Below the pieces are notes generated by a model. The model saw only the letters and a list, made by a program, of their open reading frames with translations, searched no databases and had not been told where the DNA came from. From Buddleja alternifolia (taxonomy: Eukaryota > Streptophyta > Magnoliopsida > Lamiales > Scrophulariaceae), in NCBI GenBank assembly GCA_019426215.1, contig CM033408.1, positions 21,458,375-21,522,374 of the forward strand: DNA of 64,000 nucleotides. The letters run 5' to 3'. Below are positions 48,801-59,138 of this stretch, one piece after another (the first letter of the stretch is position 1; each line of letters begins with the position of its first letter). A program made the translations under genes and the position numbers.

Positions 48801-51800
48801 TACATATATGATGTGAACGCTTCACATGGTTTGTCTTAAATTAATGCTTCACCTAATATTTAAGTCTTTCATCTCCATTATGTTGCACTATTTAAAGGAC
48901 TTAGTTGCATTATAAGTAGTTGCACTGTAAAGTTCATTTCAGCATTCACTTTACACTTTTAAATAACTGTTACTGTTAACTTACATTCTGAGATTTGAAC
49001 AGGCTTCTGCTGCCAAGGATGCACCATTTTCTGTGAGTCGAGTTACATGGAGCCCAGATGGGACTTTTTGTGGTAAACTTCTCTTGGGATGCTCTATTTG
49101 AGAAAAGGACCGTGTTATTCATATAATACTAAATAGCATTCTCCATGTTGCAGGAGCTGCATTTTCCAAACATTTAATCCATTTATATGCCTATGCGGGA
49201 CCGAATGATTTACGTCAGCATCTGGAGGTATGTTACACTGATGTGCTTGTAGCCATCAGGGTGGAAGTCTCGACCAAGAAATTAATTTTAATTTTCCAGT
49301 TAATAATCATTTTATTAGGAGTTGCTTGCTCTTGCAGATTGATGCTCATGCGGGAGGAGTGAATGACATTGCTTTTGCTCATCCAAACAAGCAGCTCTGT
49401 GTTGTAACTTGTGGGGATGACAAGTTGATAAAGGTGAGTGGAGAAATTTTGAAATTTTTTCTGAAAGATTATGTTTAGTTTCTGACTAAAGAAAAATAAC
49501 TGAGGCAGAGATTTGAAACAGGTTTGGGATCTAACTGGAAGAAAACTATTCAACTTCGATGGCCATGAGGCACCTGTTTATTCTATTTGTCCTCATCAGA
49601 AAGAGAATATTCAGGTAGTCCAGCAAAACTGGTCAAGCATTTTATACTTCAACCTAAGTTCATTACTGTTACTTTTAATCTTTCCGGAGCAAGTTTCAGA
49701 ATATAATATCAGATCTTTTGTGGAGAAGTCTGCATGATTATTATGTGTTGCATATCCGTAAAAAATGAGAATGTGAAGTTAATATCTATAAAGATATTCT
49801 GCTTGCAAACAGAGTTAAATTTTAGTCATCTAATTAACTTTAGCTTTCTTGTTGAATATTATTTTCTTCAAGTCCTATCATTTGAAGCCATCCTCTATGA
49901 CTAAAAAAAACAAGTGAAAACTCACGTAGGACTCTATGACTAAAAAAAACAAGTGAAAACTCACGTAGGACTAACTGCTTTTTTCCCTCAGCTTAATCTC
50001 TTCTGCAAATATTCATTTTTATGATTATATACTTTGCAAGTAGCATCTGTGAATGATATGAAGACCTCTAGCAATGCCTTGAATTCCAGAAATGATGTTT
50101 CTTGGACAATCTTGAACAAGCATATTTGCAAATAAATTTCTATTTCAGTCAACTGTGAGTAAAATGTTTCCCAGTGAAATGTGCTGCAAGTTTGCCTTTT
50201 TAACTTTCATGGGAGTGATCCGCTTGTTTTCTGCTTTACCTGGATCACAAGAACTTACTCTGTCAATGCCCCTTCCCTATCACTACATTGTTCTTTTCTA
50301 ATATCATGAACAGTTGTAGCCTTTTTAGGTTCTTGGATAATAAAATTACTCCTGCACTTATGCTTGCAGTTTATTTTTTCAACTGCTGTTGACGGGAAAA
50401 TCAAAGCTTGGCTTTACGATAATATGGGATCAAGAGTTGACTATGATGCTCCAGGGCATTGGTGCACCACTATGCTATATAGTGCAGACGGAAGCAGGTA
50501 ATATATATTATTTCTTGATGCTCTGTTTTGGTCTATCTGGATATGCTAGATAAATGGCTTTCAAAAAGAGTTTGAATTATTACTTGTCGCCTTTCTCAGT
50601 TCATTAATGAAGACATTTTCCATTTCCAGGTTGTTCTCATGTGGAACAGGCAAAGATGGGGACTCTTTTCTGGTGGAGTGGAATGAAAGTGAAGGCGCGA
50701 TAAAGAGAACTTATACTGGGTTCAGAAGGAAGTCTGTCGGTGTTGTGCATTTCGACACTACTCAAAACCATTTTCTCGCTGTAGGTGAAGATAGCCAAAT
50801 AAAGTTTTGGGACATGGATAACATCAACATTCTTACGTCTATAGACGCCGAGGGTGGTCTCCCGGTGAGCTTTGAATGTTATTTTATCATCTGAAAACTG
50901 AACTAAATGTTCCCAACCATCTCAATAACAATTTTATGGGATTCCAACAAACAAAATATAGTGCTGAAATGTGTTGTTGTGCAGAGTCTTCCACGCCTGA
51001 GATTTAATAAGGAGGGGAATCTTCTTGCTGTCACCACCGCTGAAAATGGGATCAAGATATTAGCAAATTCTACTGGCATGCGATCCCTAAGAACAGCTGA
51101 AGCTCCGCCTTTTGAAGCATTAAGGTCGTCATTGGAAGCGGCAGCGATGAAGGTAGCCATTTTTTTCTTCTTTTTTTTTTCCTGATTTTTAGCTGAATAA
51201 CCATCACCTTACATGAAAGATTTTCCTTTGTTTTGAACAGGTTTCTGGGTCTTCTGTTGCAAATGTTGCTCCTGTAAATTGTAAAGTAGAAAGAAGCTCT
51301 CCTGTTAGGCCATCGCCCATCCTGGTATGTCGAAATTTCATCTCTTTTTAGGTTATCTTAGATGTAATCTATAGCGATAAGTGCATGGTCACACTGTTAT
51401 AGTTTTCTTCCTTTTTTAATGACCATATCTGCATTAAGTCTTGACTGGCTATTGCCTTTTCAATGTTTCCCTCCTCCAATGGTTGCCGAAGCAAAATTTG
51501 AATGATGCAGAATAAAATGCTCCCTCCCTCTCTGTTAATGTATTTTACCAGAGCTCATATCATTTGCTTTCTGATTGAGAACCTCAATTTTTGGCTTCTT
51601 GTTTCAGAATGGTGTAGAATCCATGGCTAGAAGCATGGAAAAACCAAGAACTCAGGATGATGTTAATGATAAGATTAAACCCTGGCAATTAACTGAAATT
51701 GTAGAGCCTGCTCAGTGCCGCATGGTAACCATGCCGGATAGTGCTGATGCTACTAATAAGGTATGCCAGTAAATGTGTACGAATTCTTGTCGTTGCATGA

Positions 51801-54073
51801 CAATTCCGTTATGTGATGCTTTAGCTTGTTTTGTATAGGTTGCTCGGCTTCTTTATACGAATTCTGGTGTTGGCATATTGGCACTTGGATCAAATGGTAC
51901 TCAAAAGCTGTGGAAGTGGGTCCGCAATGAGCAAAACCCAAGTGGAAAGGTAACCAAAAGGAATTAATATATAGTTATCTTTATGTGTTTCATTTATTTA
52001 TTTGGCTTGTTTCCTTTATGCTCCGTTCATCGTTTTATAAATTGATCTCTAAAATACGTTGCTATTGTAAAGGCCACCGCCAGTGTCGCTCCGCAACAAT
52101 GGCAACCAAACAGTGGTCTTGTAATGACTAATGACATCTCAGGTGTCAATCTTGAGGAAGCAGTTCCATGCATTGCTCTCTCAAAGAACGACTCTTATGT
52201 AATGTCAGCTGCTGGTGGAAAGGTTTCATTGTTCAACATGATGACATTTAAGGCAAGTCAAAGACATTTTCTGTTGGCCCATTGTATGAAATTTTGTACG
52301 TGTCTCAAGATGTTTGTGTGTTTAAGAATTTTATACACTTTGACAGGTGATGACAACATTTATGCCACCACCACCAGCTTCCACTTACTTGGCATTCCAT
52401 CCACAAGATAACAACATTATAGCAATCGGAATGGAAGATTCAACTATTCACATTTACAACGTTAGGGTAGATGAGGTATATACTTCATTCTTTTTTATGA
52501 CGTTTAGGAACTTGTATATTTTGTGGGCATGCGCTAATTACTAGACCTAATTAAATTGGATGTTTAACTTAATAGGTGAAATCAAAACTGAAAGGCCACC
52601 AGAAGCGCATTACTGGATTAGCTTTTTCCACCAATCTCAACATATTGGTGTCGTCCGGTGCCGATGCACAAGTAAGCTTTCCCTTCATCTTGCACAAAAA
52701 AAAAAAAAAATGAAGAAGAATTTTGCATCGTATTATTTTTCATACTTGTCCATAAATTGTTTTCTGCAATTTTCGCACGAGGGAGAAACATGTGAAATCA
52801 TCATGTGATTGGAGTGGATAGTTAACGTTTCTTGATTGACAAATGACTTCATACGCAGCTTTGTATTTGGAGCATTGACACTTGGGAGAAGAGAAAGTCA
52901 GTTCCAATACAACTACCTGCTGGTAAAGCACCTACGGGCGACACTCGAGTGCAGTTCCATGCAGACCAACTTCGCTTGCTTGTAGCACACGAGACTCAGT
53001 TAGCATTATATGATGCTTCCAAGATGGAACGTATACGCCAGGTAAATCACACGTCCATCTCATTTTTCGTTTTCATCACTTCTTGTGGCAATCTCGTTCT
53101 TATGATTTTTTTTTTTAATGTGGCAGTGGGTCCCACAAGAGGCTCTTTCTGCGCCTATATCATGTGCAGCGTACTCCTGCAACAGTCAACTTGTTTTTGC
53201 TTCCTTTTGCGACGGTAACATTGGAGTCTTTGATGCTGATACCCTTAGATTAAGATGCCGTGTTTCCCCATCGTCATATTTGTCCCAGGCCGTATTAAAT
53301 GGGTGAGAATTCTATTGATGCCTTCTCAAAGTTTTGGGTTGATTTCACTCCGCCCCTTATACTATCTCCATTTAAGAGAGTGTAATCGCCATCTCTTTTT
53401 GCTTGGACTTTGGTCCCTCCACATATTCAAAATATGTCAAAATCGCCAACTTTTACAATTATTGTACATAAGCTACGAAATTGGAATAGAGGATCTGAGA
53501 TGCCATATTTACGTTGTGTGTTGTCCACATTTAGATTTTATAATGGGGTAGTTACATGCACACCCCGATCGCTTATTGGGAAATTATCTCGAACCCCTAA
53601 TGTTTTGCAAAATACCCCGACAACTCGAAAACCGAGGGTGAAATTGTAATCTGCTTTCTAGACATGATGTGACATTGTAATATGTTTTTACTGACAAGAA
53701 AATTTATGGTAATCTTTCAAACCTTGAGGTGTTTTTTTCAAAATTAGGGCCTCAATCAGGGGTGTCTATGTAATTTACCTTTTATAATATTCATGTTGCT
53801 CTTTCGTCTCAGCCCCTTCACAGTATAGCGGACTGTATGCTGACTTTGTTTATTTCATATTTCAGAAGCCAAGCTGTATATCCGGTTGTTGTAGCAGCAC
53901 ATCCTCAAGAACCGAACCAATTTGCTGTCGGGTTGACAGACGGGTCCGTAAAAGTGATAGAACCCACAGAATCAGATAGCAAGTGGGGAGTATCTCCTCC
54001 TGCTGACAATGGACTCTTAAACGGTAGAGTTGGTTCATCGTCCACTCCTACGCCCGATCAGGTCCAAAGATGA
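39742..54073 (+). CDS. TPR3: TOPLESS-related transcriptional corepressor, TPR3-like, 25 exons
   Basis: Groucho/Tup1-type nuclear corepressor recruited by EAR-motif proteins such as Aux/IAA and NINJA. Exons: 39742-39821, 40568-40747, 40862-40975, 42249-42407, 42562-42736, 42856-42985, 43140-43255, 43345-43480, 43592-43701, 49003-49072, 49154-49227, 49338-49433, 49522-49614, 50370-50497, 50630-50864, 50985-51152, 51241-51324, 51608-51760, 51839-51949, 52073-52252, 52347-52475, 52576-52671, 52859-53041, 53127-53302, 53866-54073. The sum is 3,384 bp, 1127 residues, no internal stop, near the usual 1,110-1,130. LisH and CTLH (residues about 4-92) begin MSSLSRELVFLILQFLEEEK; the EAR-binding fold runs to about 210; a Pro/Ala linker follows; two WD40 propellers cover about 340-1080. 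MARSMEKPR and QLMKRLRPAQ favour TPR3 over TPR2 and TPL. Intron 20 starts GC. Intron 9 holds Copia-E. Confidence 0.95.
43771..44002 (-). repeat. Copia-E 3' LTR
   Basis: On the minus strand it starts TGTAGAAAGATC. It is 232 bp and nearly identical to 48571-48804. A TATATATT box sits near 43822-43829 and would direct transcripts leftwards, antisense to TPR3 exons 9 to 1. Confidence 0.85.
44003..44017 (-). other. Copia-E polypurine tract
   Basis: On the minus strand CAACTTGAGGGGGAG, directly before the TG of the 3' LTR. Confidence 0.75.
44010..45677 (-). pseudogene. Copia-E reverse transcriptase and RNase H
   Basis: RT motifs WKATVQEE-like (here WRATVQEEMSALKKNGTWE), KCWVF block, QLDVKNAFLNGD, KKSLYGLKQSPREWF and the catalytic YVDDIIVTGDD (about 44935-44966) are all present. 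A stop near 45030 separates the two halves. RNase H is cut by a stop at 44463-44465 within the DADxAG motif. STEAEFPAL is kept, but the third acidic site reads YCANKAAVS where the family has YCDNKAA, so the catalytic Asp is Ala. Confidence 0.8.
45705..46183 (-). pseudogene. Copia-E integrase C-terminal region and linker
   Basis: Contains diverged remnants of the CVFLGYSP block and an open stretch with FVSMDISF-type sequence (SMDISFLKSQPFFQDT), then the acidic and Pro-rich linker that precedes RT. Frame changes separate it from both neighbours. Confidence 0.6.
46291..47401 (-). pseudogene. Copia-E protease and integrase core
   Basis: The protease is marked by FDSGASNHMTG right at the start. 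HHCC follows (LWHRRLGHPNFHYL, CDICHLAKHTR). Catalytic residues sit in LIHSDIWGP, TLRTDNGKEF and NGVAERTNRHL, so the DDE triad is present, but a frameshift near 46750-46770 splits the first Asp from the others. The 3' end runs into an odd GC-rich patch at about 46270-46375. Confidence 0.75.
47394..48519 (-). pseudogene. Copia-E gag
   Basis: ATG at 48519. LDGKNFLQWSQSVLLVIRG and IWDAVNMNYSDL fit the copia gag (UBN2-like) domain. A frameshift near 47870-47955 splits it. The zinc knuckle reads CDHCNKPNHTHDTG, so the fourth ligand (Cys in the family, in DTCWEIHGKP) is Gly. Confidence 0.75.
48571..48804 (-). repeat. Copia-E 5' LTR
   Basis: Near-identical to 43771-44002. Just inside it the minus strand reads ATGGTACCATCGCC, only a weak match to the TGGTATCAGAGC primer site. 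Confidence 0.85.
49893..49970. repeat. Perfect 39-bp tandem duplication in TPR3 intron 13
   Basis: Two identical 39-bp units, each starting CTCTATGACTAAAAAAAACA and ending CTCACGTAGGA. A recent local duplication without coding effect. Confidence 0.9.
53545..53779. mobile_element. MULE-type MITE in TPR3 intron 24
   Basis: Ends GGGGTAGTTACATGCACACC and its imperfect reverse complement ...GGTGTCTATGTAATTTACC. A perfect 9-bp duplication TTTTATAAT flanks it (53536-53544 and 53780-53788). 235 bp, noncoding. Ends are of the same general type as the MITE at 15633. Confidence 0.85.
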
Positions 54074-54648
54074 ATTTTATTTTGTTTTTTTAGCTACATT
54101 TGTCATGTGTATTTTACCAGTGTAGGTTGTAGGTTTTGGTTTAGTGTTTTGCCCCCTTATCAAGTCAGTAAATGACATGGCTAGAGAGAGATTCATATTG
54201 TATGCAGCTGTACCTTGTGTATCTTTCTGCATTCTGATATTAATTTATGTAAATTTTCTTCTTTTTTTTTTTTGTTTGCGTAAATTGATGTCAGTATTGT
54301 TTAATCATTTCAATTATGTCATTATTGTTCAAGTCAAATCAGAAAGTAATTATTGATGAGGGACTCTTCCAGAATTTGCGTCTCCTTCAGTTATTGGTTT
54401 TGCAGATTGTCTTCAATTGTATGCACTATAATAACTTTTAGTAATGGTCATATCCTGTCCCTGGTTGCTTAAGAAAATGGGACAATGACCTAATTGCAAT
54501 GAAAACTTCAGTTCAATAATTGCCTAAAGTCGACCGTAACTTTTACAGTTAATAACTACACGAGTCAAAAAGTTAGTATTAATTTGCAAGCACTGGTTAC
54601 AAATCAAATCCCTGGAGCTATAGTTCAAAGAATTTCTACTATTCTACT
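54074..54648 (+). other. TPR3 3' UTR and convergent intergenic space
   Basis: T-rich sequence typical of a plant 3' UTR to about 54360. The stop codons of TPR3 and the next gene are 575 bp apart and face each other. No further feature seen. Confidence 0.5.
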
Positions 54649-55389
54649 CTAGAATTCTTCACTTGGTTCTGGTAAGAGAATCCCATTTTTATCGTATTGT
54701 AGTTTGCCTGATAAATTTAATGGTCTGCACTTTATCCCCATCAGTATCCTCTTCTTGCATAGCTCCACTTCTCTATTAGTATCCTCTTTTTCCCCTTTCA
54801 AATATCTTTTATGCGTCACCCCACTTCTCATCCGCCAATAATTAGGCTTCGATCCCATGCTTTCGATGCCATTAGCATTGGCGTTGCCATTTTTAATGGC
54901 TTTCCATTTCCTGAAATAGAAACCTGCCCCCACGTCAACCTTGGGCTTCGCATGGATTTTATTGCATGAGCGGGACCCGTGCTGTTCAAGTTCATGTTCT
55001 TTGAAACTCAGTGTTTTTATCCTTTCTTCAGTGTTTTCCAATGCTGCTTCAGCATCGGTATTGTAATTACACATTTCTTGTGCCTTTCGCCTGCTACCAC
55101 AAGCGCCGGAGATGATTGCACCAATTTTCTGTGAAAGTCCATATCGGCCTTTTCCCGGACCCTTTGATCTCCTCTTCTTGGAATTTGCACGGTTGTGATC
55201 ATTATACGTACTGTTTCTTTTCTGCATGATCTTGACGAGTATTTTGGGTAACTTGATTATTTTCTTGTATCGAGTCTCACTGGTACTGAAAAGATCATGA
55301 GACTTTTGACTTGGTACAAAAGGGGGCTTCTTGTTGACAGGATTAGGCTTTATGAGTTGAGTCTTCTTGTTCAGAGGAGGAGTTGCCAT
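54649..55389 (-). CDS. Uncharacterised plant-specific basic protein
   Basis: Intronless, 246 residues from MATPPLNKK (an upstream in-frame Met at 55410 would add seven). The N-terminal half is Lys/Pro-rich (KPNPVNKKPPF) with a basic patch NSKKRRSKGPGKGR that could act as a nuclear localisation signal. The middle has KIGAIISGACGSRRKAQEM. The C-terminus ELCKKRILMGIKCRPLNLSG...LQYDKNGILLPE is a motif I recognise from unnamed plant proteins, where Glu-x-Cys-x-x-Arg-Ile-x-Met-Gly-x-x-Cys-Arg-Pro-Leu is conserved. No signal peptide or membrane segment. Function unknown. Coding is clean, with no frame breaks, so the gene looks real. Confidence 0.75.
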   Translation of the reverse strand: MATPPLNKKTQLIKPNPVNKKPPFVPSQKSHDLFSTSETRYKKIIKLPKILVKIMQKRNSTYNDHNRANSKKRRSKGPGKGRYGLSQKIGAIISGACGSRRKAQEMCNYNTDAEAALENTEERIKTLSFKEHELEQHGSRSCNKIHAKPKVDVGAGFYFRKWKAIKNGNANANGIESMGSKPNYWRMRSGVTHKRYLKGEKEDTNREVELCKKRILMGIKCRPLNLSGKLQYDKNGILLPEPSEEF

Positions 55390-56186
55390 TATTTCTTTTT
55401 GGATTTCCAAAGAAATAGAGGGTCTGGTGGGTTATAATGAAAGGCGTGTGTGTAGGAGTGGGGAAAGTTGGGTAGAATGTAGGGGAACATGGCCTATTCT
55501 TGGGGTAATTCAGTTGAGCAAGTTCCTTTTTGTTCTCTTAATTTCTCTATTTTGGACTAGTAATCATGACAACGTGTGCTTAATTATTTAAATATTATAA
55601 ATAGGAATATTTATTTACTGCTTTTTGATACAAATATCTTATGATATCATATGTGCTATTTGAAATTGTGTAAATATAAATTTTATTCATAATTTATGTC
55701 AATTATTATAAGTGATTAAAAACTTGTGTAAGTGAAAGATTAAGAGAGAGAGAGAGAGGAAATATTTTTTTCTAGAGAAAAAATGAGAGAAAGAAACGTG
55801 TAAAGATTAAACAGAAACATGTGCTAGTGTTTGGATAAGAAATGGAATAAATTCATGTTTGGATAAGAAATGGAATAAAATCATGTGACAATTAGATTAG
55901 AGATGGAGATAGTTATATCATACCAAAAAGTATCAACCCAACATTCAGTGCTCTTCAATTTAGAGACAAATTATTGATTTGATGTTGGCATGTTCTAAAA
56001 AATATTCAACTAATAAAATGCGAATAAAATAAATAATTATGTAATTCAATGTGACTACCGCATGCATAGAATTGTGACTCTCCCATATAATTCATGAATA
56101 TATCGATATTTCACTTTTTGACAACATGTATATATTAAATAATATAATATTTTTTCATATTTTTTTAGTATTTAGGATAATTTAGG
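55390..56186. other. AT-rich intergenic DNA
   Basis: Upstream region of the minus gene, then AT-rich sequence with an (AG)n run near 55746-55758 and a short imperfect duplication (GTTTGGATAAGAAATGGAAT) near 55832 and 55858. Confidence 0.45.
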
Positions 56187-56194
56187 TTTCCTTA

Positions 56195-56476
56195 TAGGGG
56201 CGGACTTATGTATATCGGGGGTGGGGGCAGTGCCCTCACTCATTTTTTTAAAAAAAATTACATTAATGCCCCCACTTAATTCTTTAAAGCCCCCCACTCT
56301 CCCGCAAAATTATATTTTCCCCTATAAATATAGCGTACCGTACCGCGGGGGGATCCTTCACTTATTTGGCAAAAAACAAATTGTATAACTATACCACAAC
56401 AATCTCACCCCATCGATAAAATTTCTAGCTCCATCCCTGGTGCCTCCACTGACCCAAAATTCTAGATCCGCCACTG
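56195..56476. mobile_element. hAT-like MITE
   Basis: Ends TAGGGGCGGA and TCCGCCACTG are imperfect inverted repeats. Flanks TTTCCTTA (56187-56194) and TTTCTTTA (56477-56484) match at 7 of 8, fitting the 8-bp duplication of hAT elements. 282 bp, noncoding. Confidence 0.65.
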
Positions 56477-56484
56477 TTTCTTTA

Positions 56485-57280
56485 TATTTATCTTTTTCTT
56501 GTTTATAGTTAAAGTTTCTTGTTTACTAAATACATATATCTGTATAAATATGTTACTTAGTACTACAAGTTTCCTACGACAGTTTCTCTAATATAACAGT
56601 ATATATCTTAACCATTCTCATAATACCCCCGTTGAGTAGCTTTGGGATATTCCCGATGAAGGTATAATACTTTAGGTAGTTGGTCAATAGAAAAATGTAA
56701 CATGTGAGGTGTGAGCATACATTGTCGCGTCCAAGTTACTTCATAATGAAAATTAAATTGAAACCCCAACAACATATGCGGTTAGTAAAAGATTAACCGG
56801 AAACCATGCAATTATATATCAAATGTTTAAGCGATCGGGTTAGCGGACTTCTTGTAAATATATTCACACATAATTCAACTTATTTGTACTTATTAACTTA
56901 AAATTAAGAATCATAGTAACATAATAAATGACTTATTTGTTGTTGCAATTCAAATAAATATTAATAGAAAAAAAAAACTTGAATAAGTGAGGGGTAGATG
57001 ATGCAAGTAAATTTTATCAGTGTTGAGAAAATATAAATTGTGATATAAATAATTAAAGGATTTTTTGGCTCCAAAATTCCCAAAACCTGATCTAATTTAT
57101 GAATCTGTCTCCACCTATGATACTAAAGTCGGAAGTTCCCAATTCTATATTTTCCCCCAAGTTTAATTTCACCATGATTTTACTTCACAATTGATAATCC
57201 CTTTATCCCCATCTCCTTCAGCCCGTCACCACAGCAAGTTGCCCCACCTTGTGTCACTCGTGCCACAGTTGCTACCCACC
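56485..57280. other. AT-rich intergenic DNA
   Basis: No gene or repeat recognised. The sequence turns C-rich after 57200, ending in CCCTCACC, the left target duplication of the next element. Confidence 0.45.
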
Positions 57281-57474
57281 CCCTCACCCAGAGACGGAGG
57301 GAGGGGGGCTAGTGGGGGCCCTGCCCCCCCCCCCCCCCCCCTCCCCATTTTGAGGAATTTTCTTTTTCCCTACAAAATTTTTACTTTTTACATTTTGCCC
57401 CATATAAATTTTTGATTTTTAACATTTTGCCCCCTCTCAAAATCTAAAAATATTAAGGTTTTCCCAAATTTTTA

Positions 57475-59079
57475 GGCTATGTTTGGTGAGAATTATTGGT
57501 GAAAATTTTATGGGGACACGTGCAATTTTGATGGGATAATATTTGGTTATGTTTTGGGAGTTGATTTTTGAGTGATTTTTTGGTGAGATAGTGTTTGGTT
57601 TTGTTTTCAGAAGGAACATGAATTACCGTAGCTGTCAAATCATGTAAGTTTTTGTCTGTCAATAATTAAAAATTATAATATAATATTGAAATTGAAATAA
57701 TTATTATATAGATAAATATATATGTATATATGTAAGTAATAGTAGTGTGTATATATATATATATTAGTGTACATATATATATGTGTAATAGTAGTTTATA
57801 TAAAATTAAAAGAAAAGTATATATATATATACACACACATATATATATATATAAGTAATAGTGTTAATAATAGTTGATATATAATTAAAAAGAAAAGTAT
57901 ATATATTCATATATATATATATATATGTATCAGCGTGTGTGAGAGTGCGTGTAACAGTGTGTGTGTTTCTGTGTGTGTAATTGTGTGTATGTGTGTGCGT
58001 GTAACAGTGTGTGTGTGTGTGCGCGCTCAAACTCTGTGTGTGTGTGTGTGCGCGCCCGTGGGAAAGGGGTGTGAGGGGGGTTGGGGGAGATTGGGGAAGA
58101 CGATGAACAGTCCCCCCCCCCTTCTTTCTTCCTTTTTTTCCTTTTTTTTATTTAATTTATAAAAAAAATATTAATAAGTAATTTATTTTAAAAATTATTA
58201 AAATACAATCCTATTCTTAGATAATTAGGTCACCCCTACTACAAGTCAATTACCAAATTCAAACCAAAACCACGAAATAAGAAACCCTTGCTTCAAGTCA
58301 CTATTCACGCGGTCAAATCCGCGTTGACCACGCGGTTGACTCGGTCAAACCCGAGTTGACCGTGGTCAAATTGCTTTTGACCATCCCAAGACCTTTTCTT
58401 TTCCACATAATATACATTAAGAAAACATATACATATAAATATGGGTAACATACAGGCATTTCTCGATCCACACACACAATCAAATCACAAATTTAGCAAT
58501 GAGATAAATTATACACTGCCACACACATAAAAAAATAAGTAAAACTTTAAAATAATATGTACAAATAACATATATATGTATATAAATATAGATATATATA
58601 AATCCAAATACTTTCACTATAACTAATTTGAAAAACAAAATTTGAAAGTTTTACTTTAGAAAACTCCACAAATTTTAATCTATGTTTTATCAATACTATT
58701 TCTCATGATAGAATTACAAAAAAACAAACCTTTTTCTATTTTAAAGTTTAATTGTACATGGTCAAAGATATGACAAAACATTACAAAAAAAAATTACAAA
58801 AAAAAAAAGACACGGTCAAAGAGAAAAGAAAGAGTGAGGAGAGAGAAGAGAGAGAAAAAGAGGAGAGGGGGATAGAGAGAGGAGAGAGAAAAATTTTGTA
58901 TAAAAAATAGAGAAGAGAAAATGAGATAGGGGACAAAGTGAGAGAAAGACGAAAAATAATGATTATGTTTTTTTGGATGAAAAAAATTGTGTATTTTTGA
59001 TGAAATATTGTGTGAAACAAACATTGTTTGGCTGCAATTTTGGATCAAATATGACTTAAAAACATAACCAAACATAGCC
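57475..59079. mobile_element. PIF/Harbinger-like element nested in the hAT-like element
   Basis: Terminal repeats GGCTATGTTTGGT and ACCAAACATAGCC are exact inverted copies. The target duplication is TTA on both sides (57472-57474, 59080-59082), diagnostic of PIF/Harbinger and Tourist elements. 1,605 bp. No transposase reading frame; the interior is TA/GT microsatellite and purine-rich low-complexity DNA, so it is non-autonomous. Confidence 0.8.
57717..58055. repeat. Compound TA/GT microsatellite block
   Basis: Alternating (TA)n, (CA)n and (GT)n tracts inside the PIF-like element. The GT part (57930-58055) opens spurious reading frames on both strands. Confidence 0.85.
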
Positions 59080-59138
59080 TTACATTTTCCCTCCCGCCCC
59101 CCCGAGCTCTGAGTCCTGGCTCCGTCCCTGGCCTCACC

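Larger units (their letters stand above)
43771..48804 (-). mobile_element. Copia-E: antisense Ty1/copia inside TPR3 intron 9
   Basis: LTRs at 43771-44002 and 48571-48804 frame gag-pol on the minus strand. The LTRs differ by about four substitutions or indels over 232 bp by eye, so the insertion is young compared with Gypsy-C, yet pol has several breaks. The 5' flank of the + right LTR is TATAT, but no matching repeat abuts the left LTR (a copy lies 13 bp away), so the TSD is unresolved. Splicing of exons 9 and 10 around it is preserved in sequence. Confidence 0.9.
57289..59130. mobile_element. hAT-like element, interrupted by a PIF/Harbinger-like insertion
   Basis: Left end CAGAGACGGAGG, right end CTCCGTCCCTG region (reverse complement CAGGGACGGAGCC). 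Flanking 8-mers CCCTCACC (57281-57288) and GCCTCACC (59131-59138) match at 7 of 8. Outside the nested insertion only about 240 bp belong to it, C/G-rich at both tips. Noncoding. Confidence 0.7.

Noticed and set aside
48805..48809. TATAT as the target duplication of Copia-E
   Set aside because: No matching pentamer abuts the left LTR; the nearest ATATA is 13 bp away, so I left the duplication unresolved.
57935..58162. Open frames on both strands rich in Cys/Val and Thr/His
   Set aside because: They are translations of GT/CA microsatellites with no start context, homology or codon structure.
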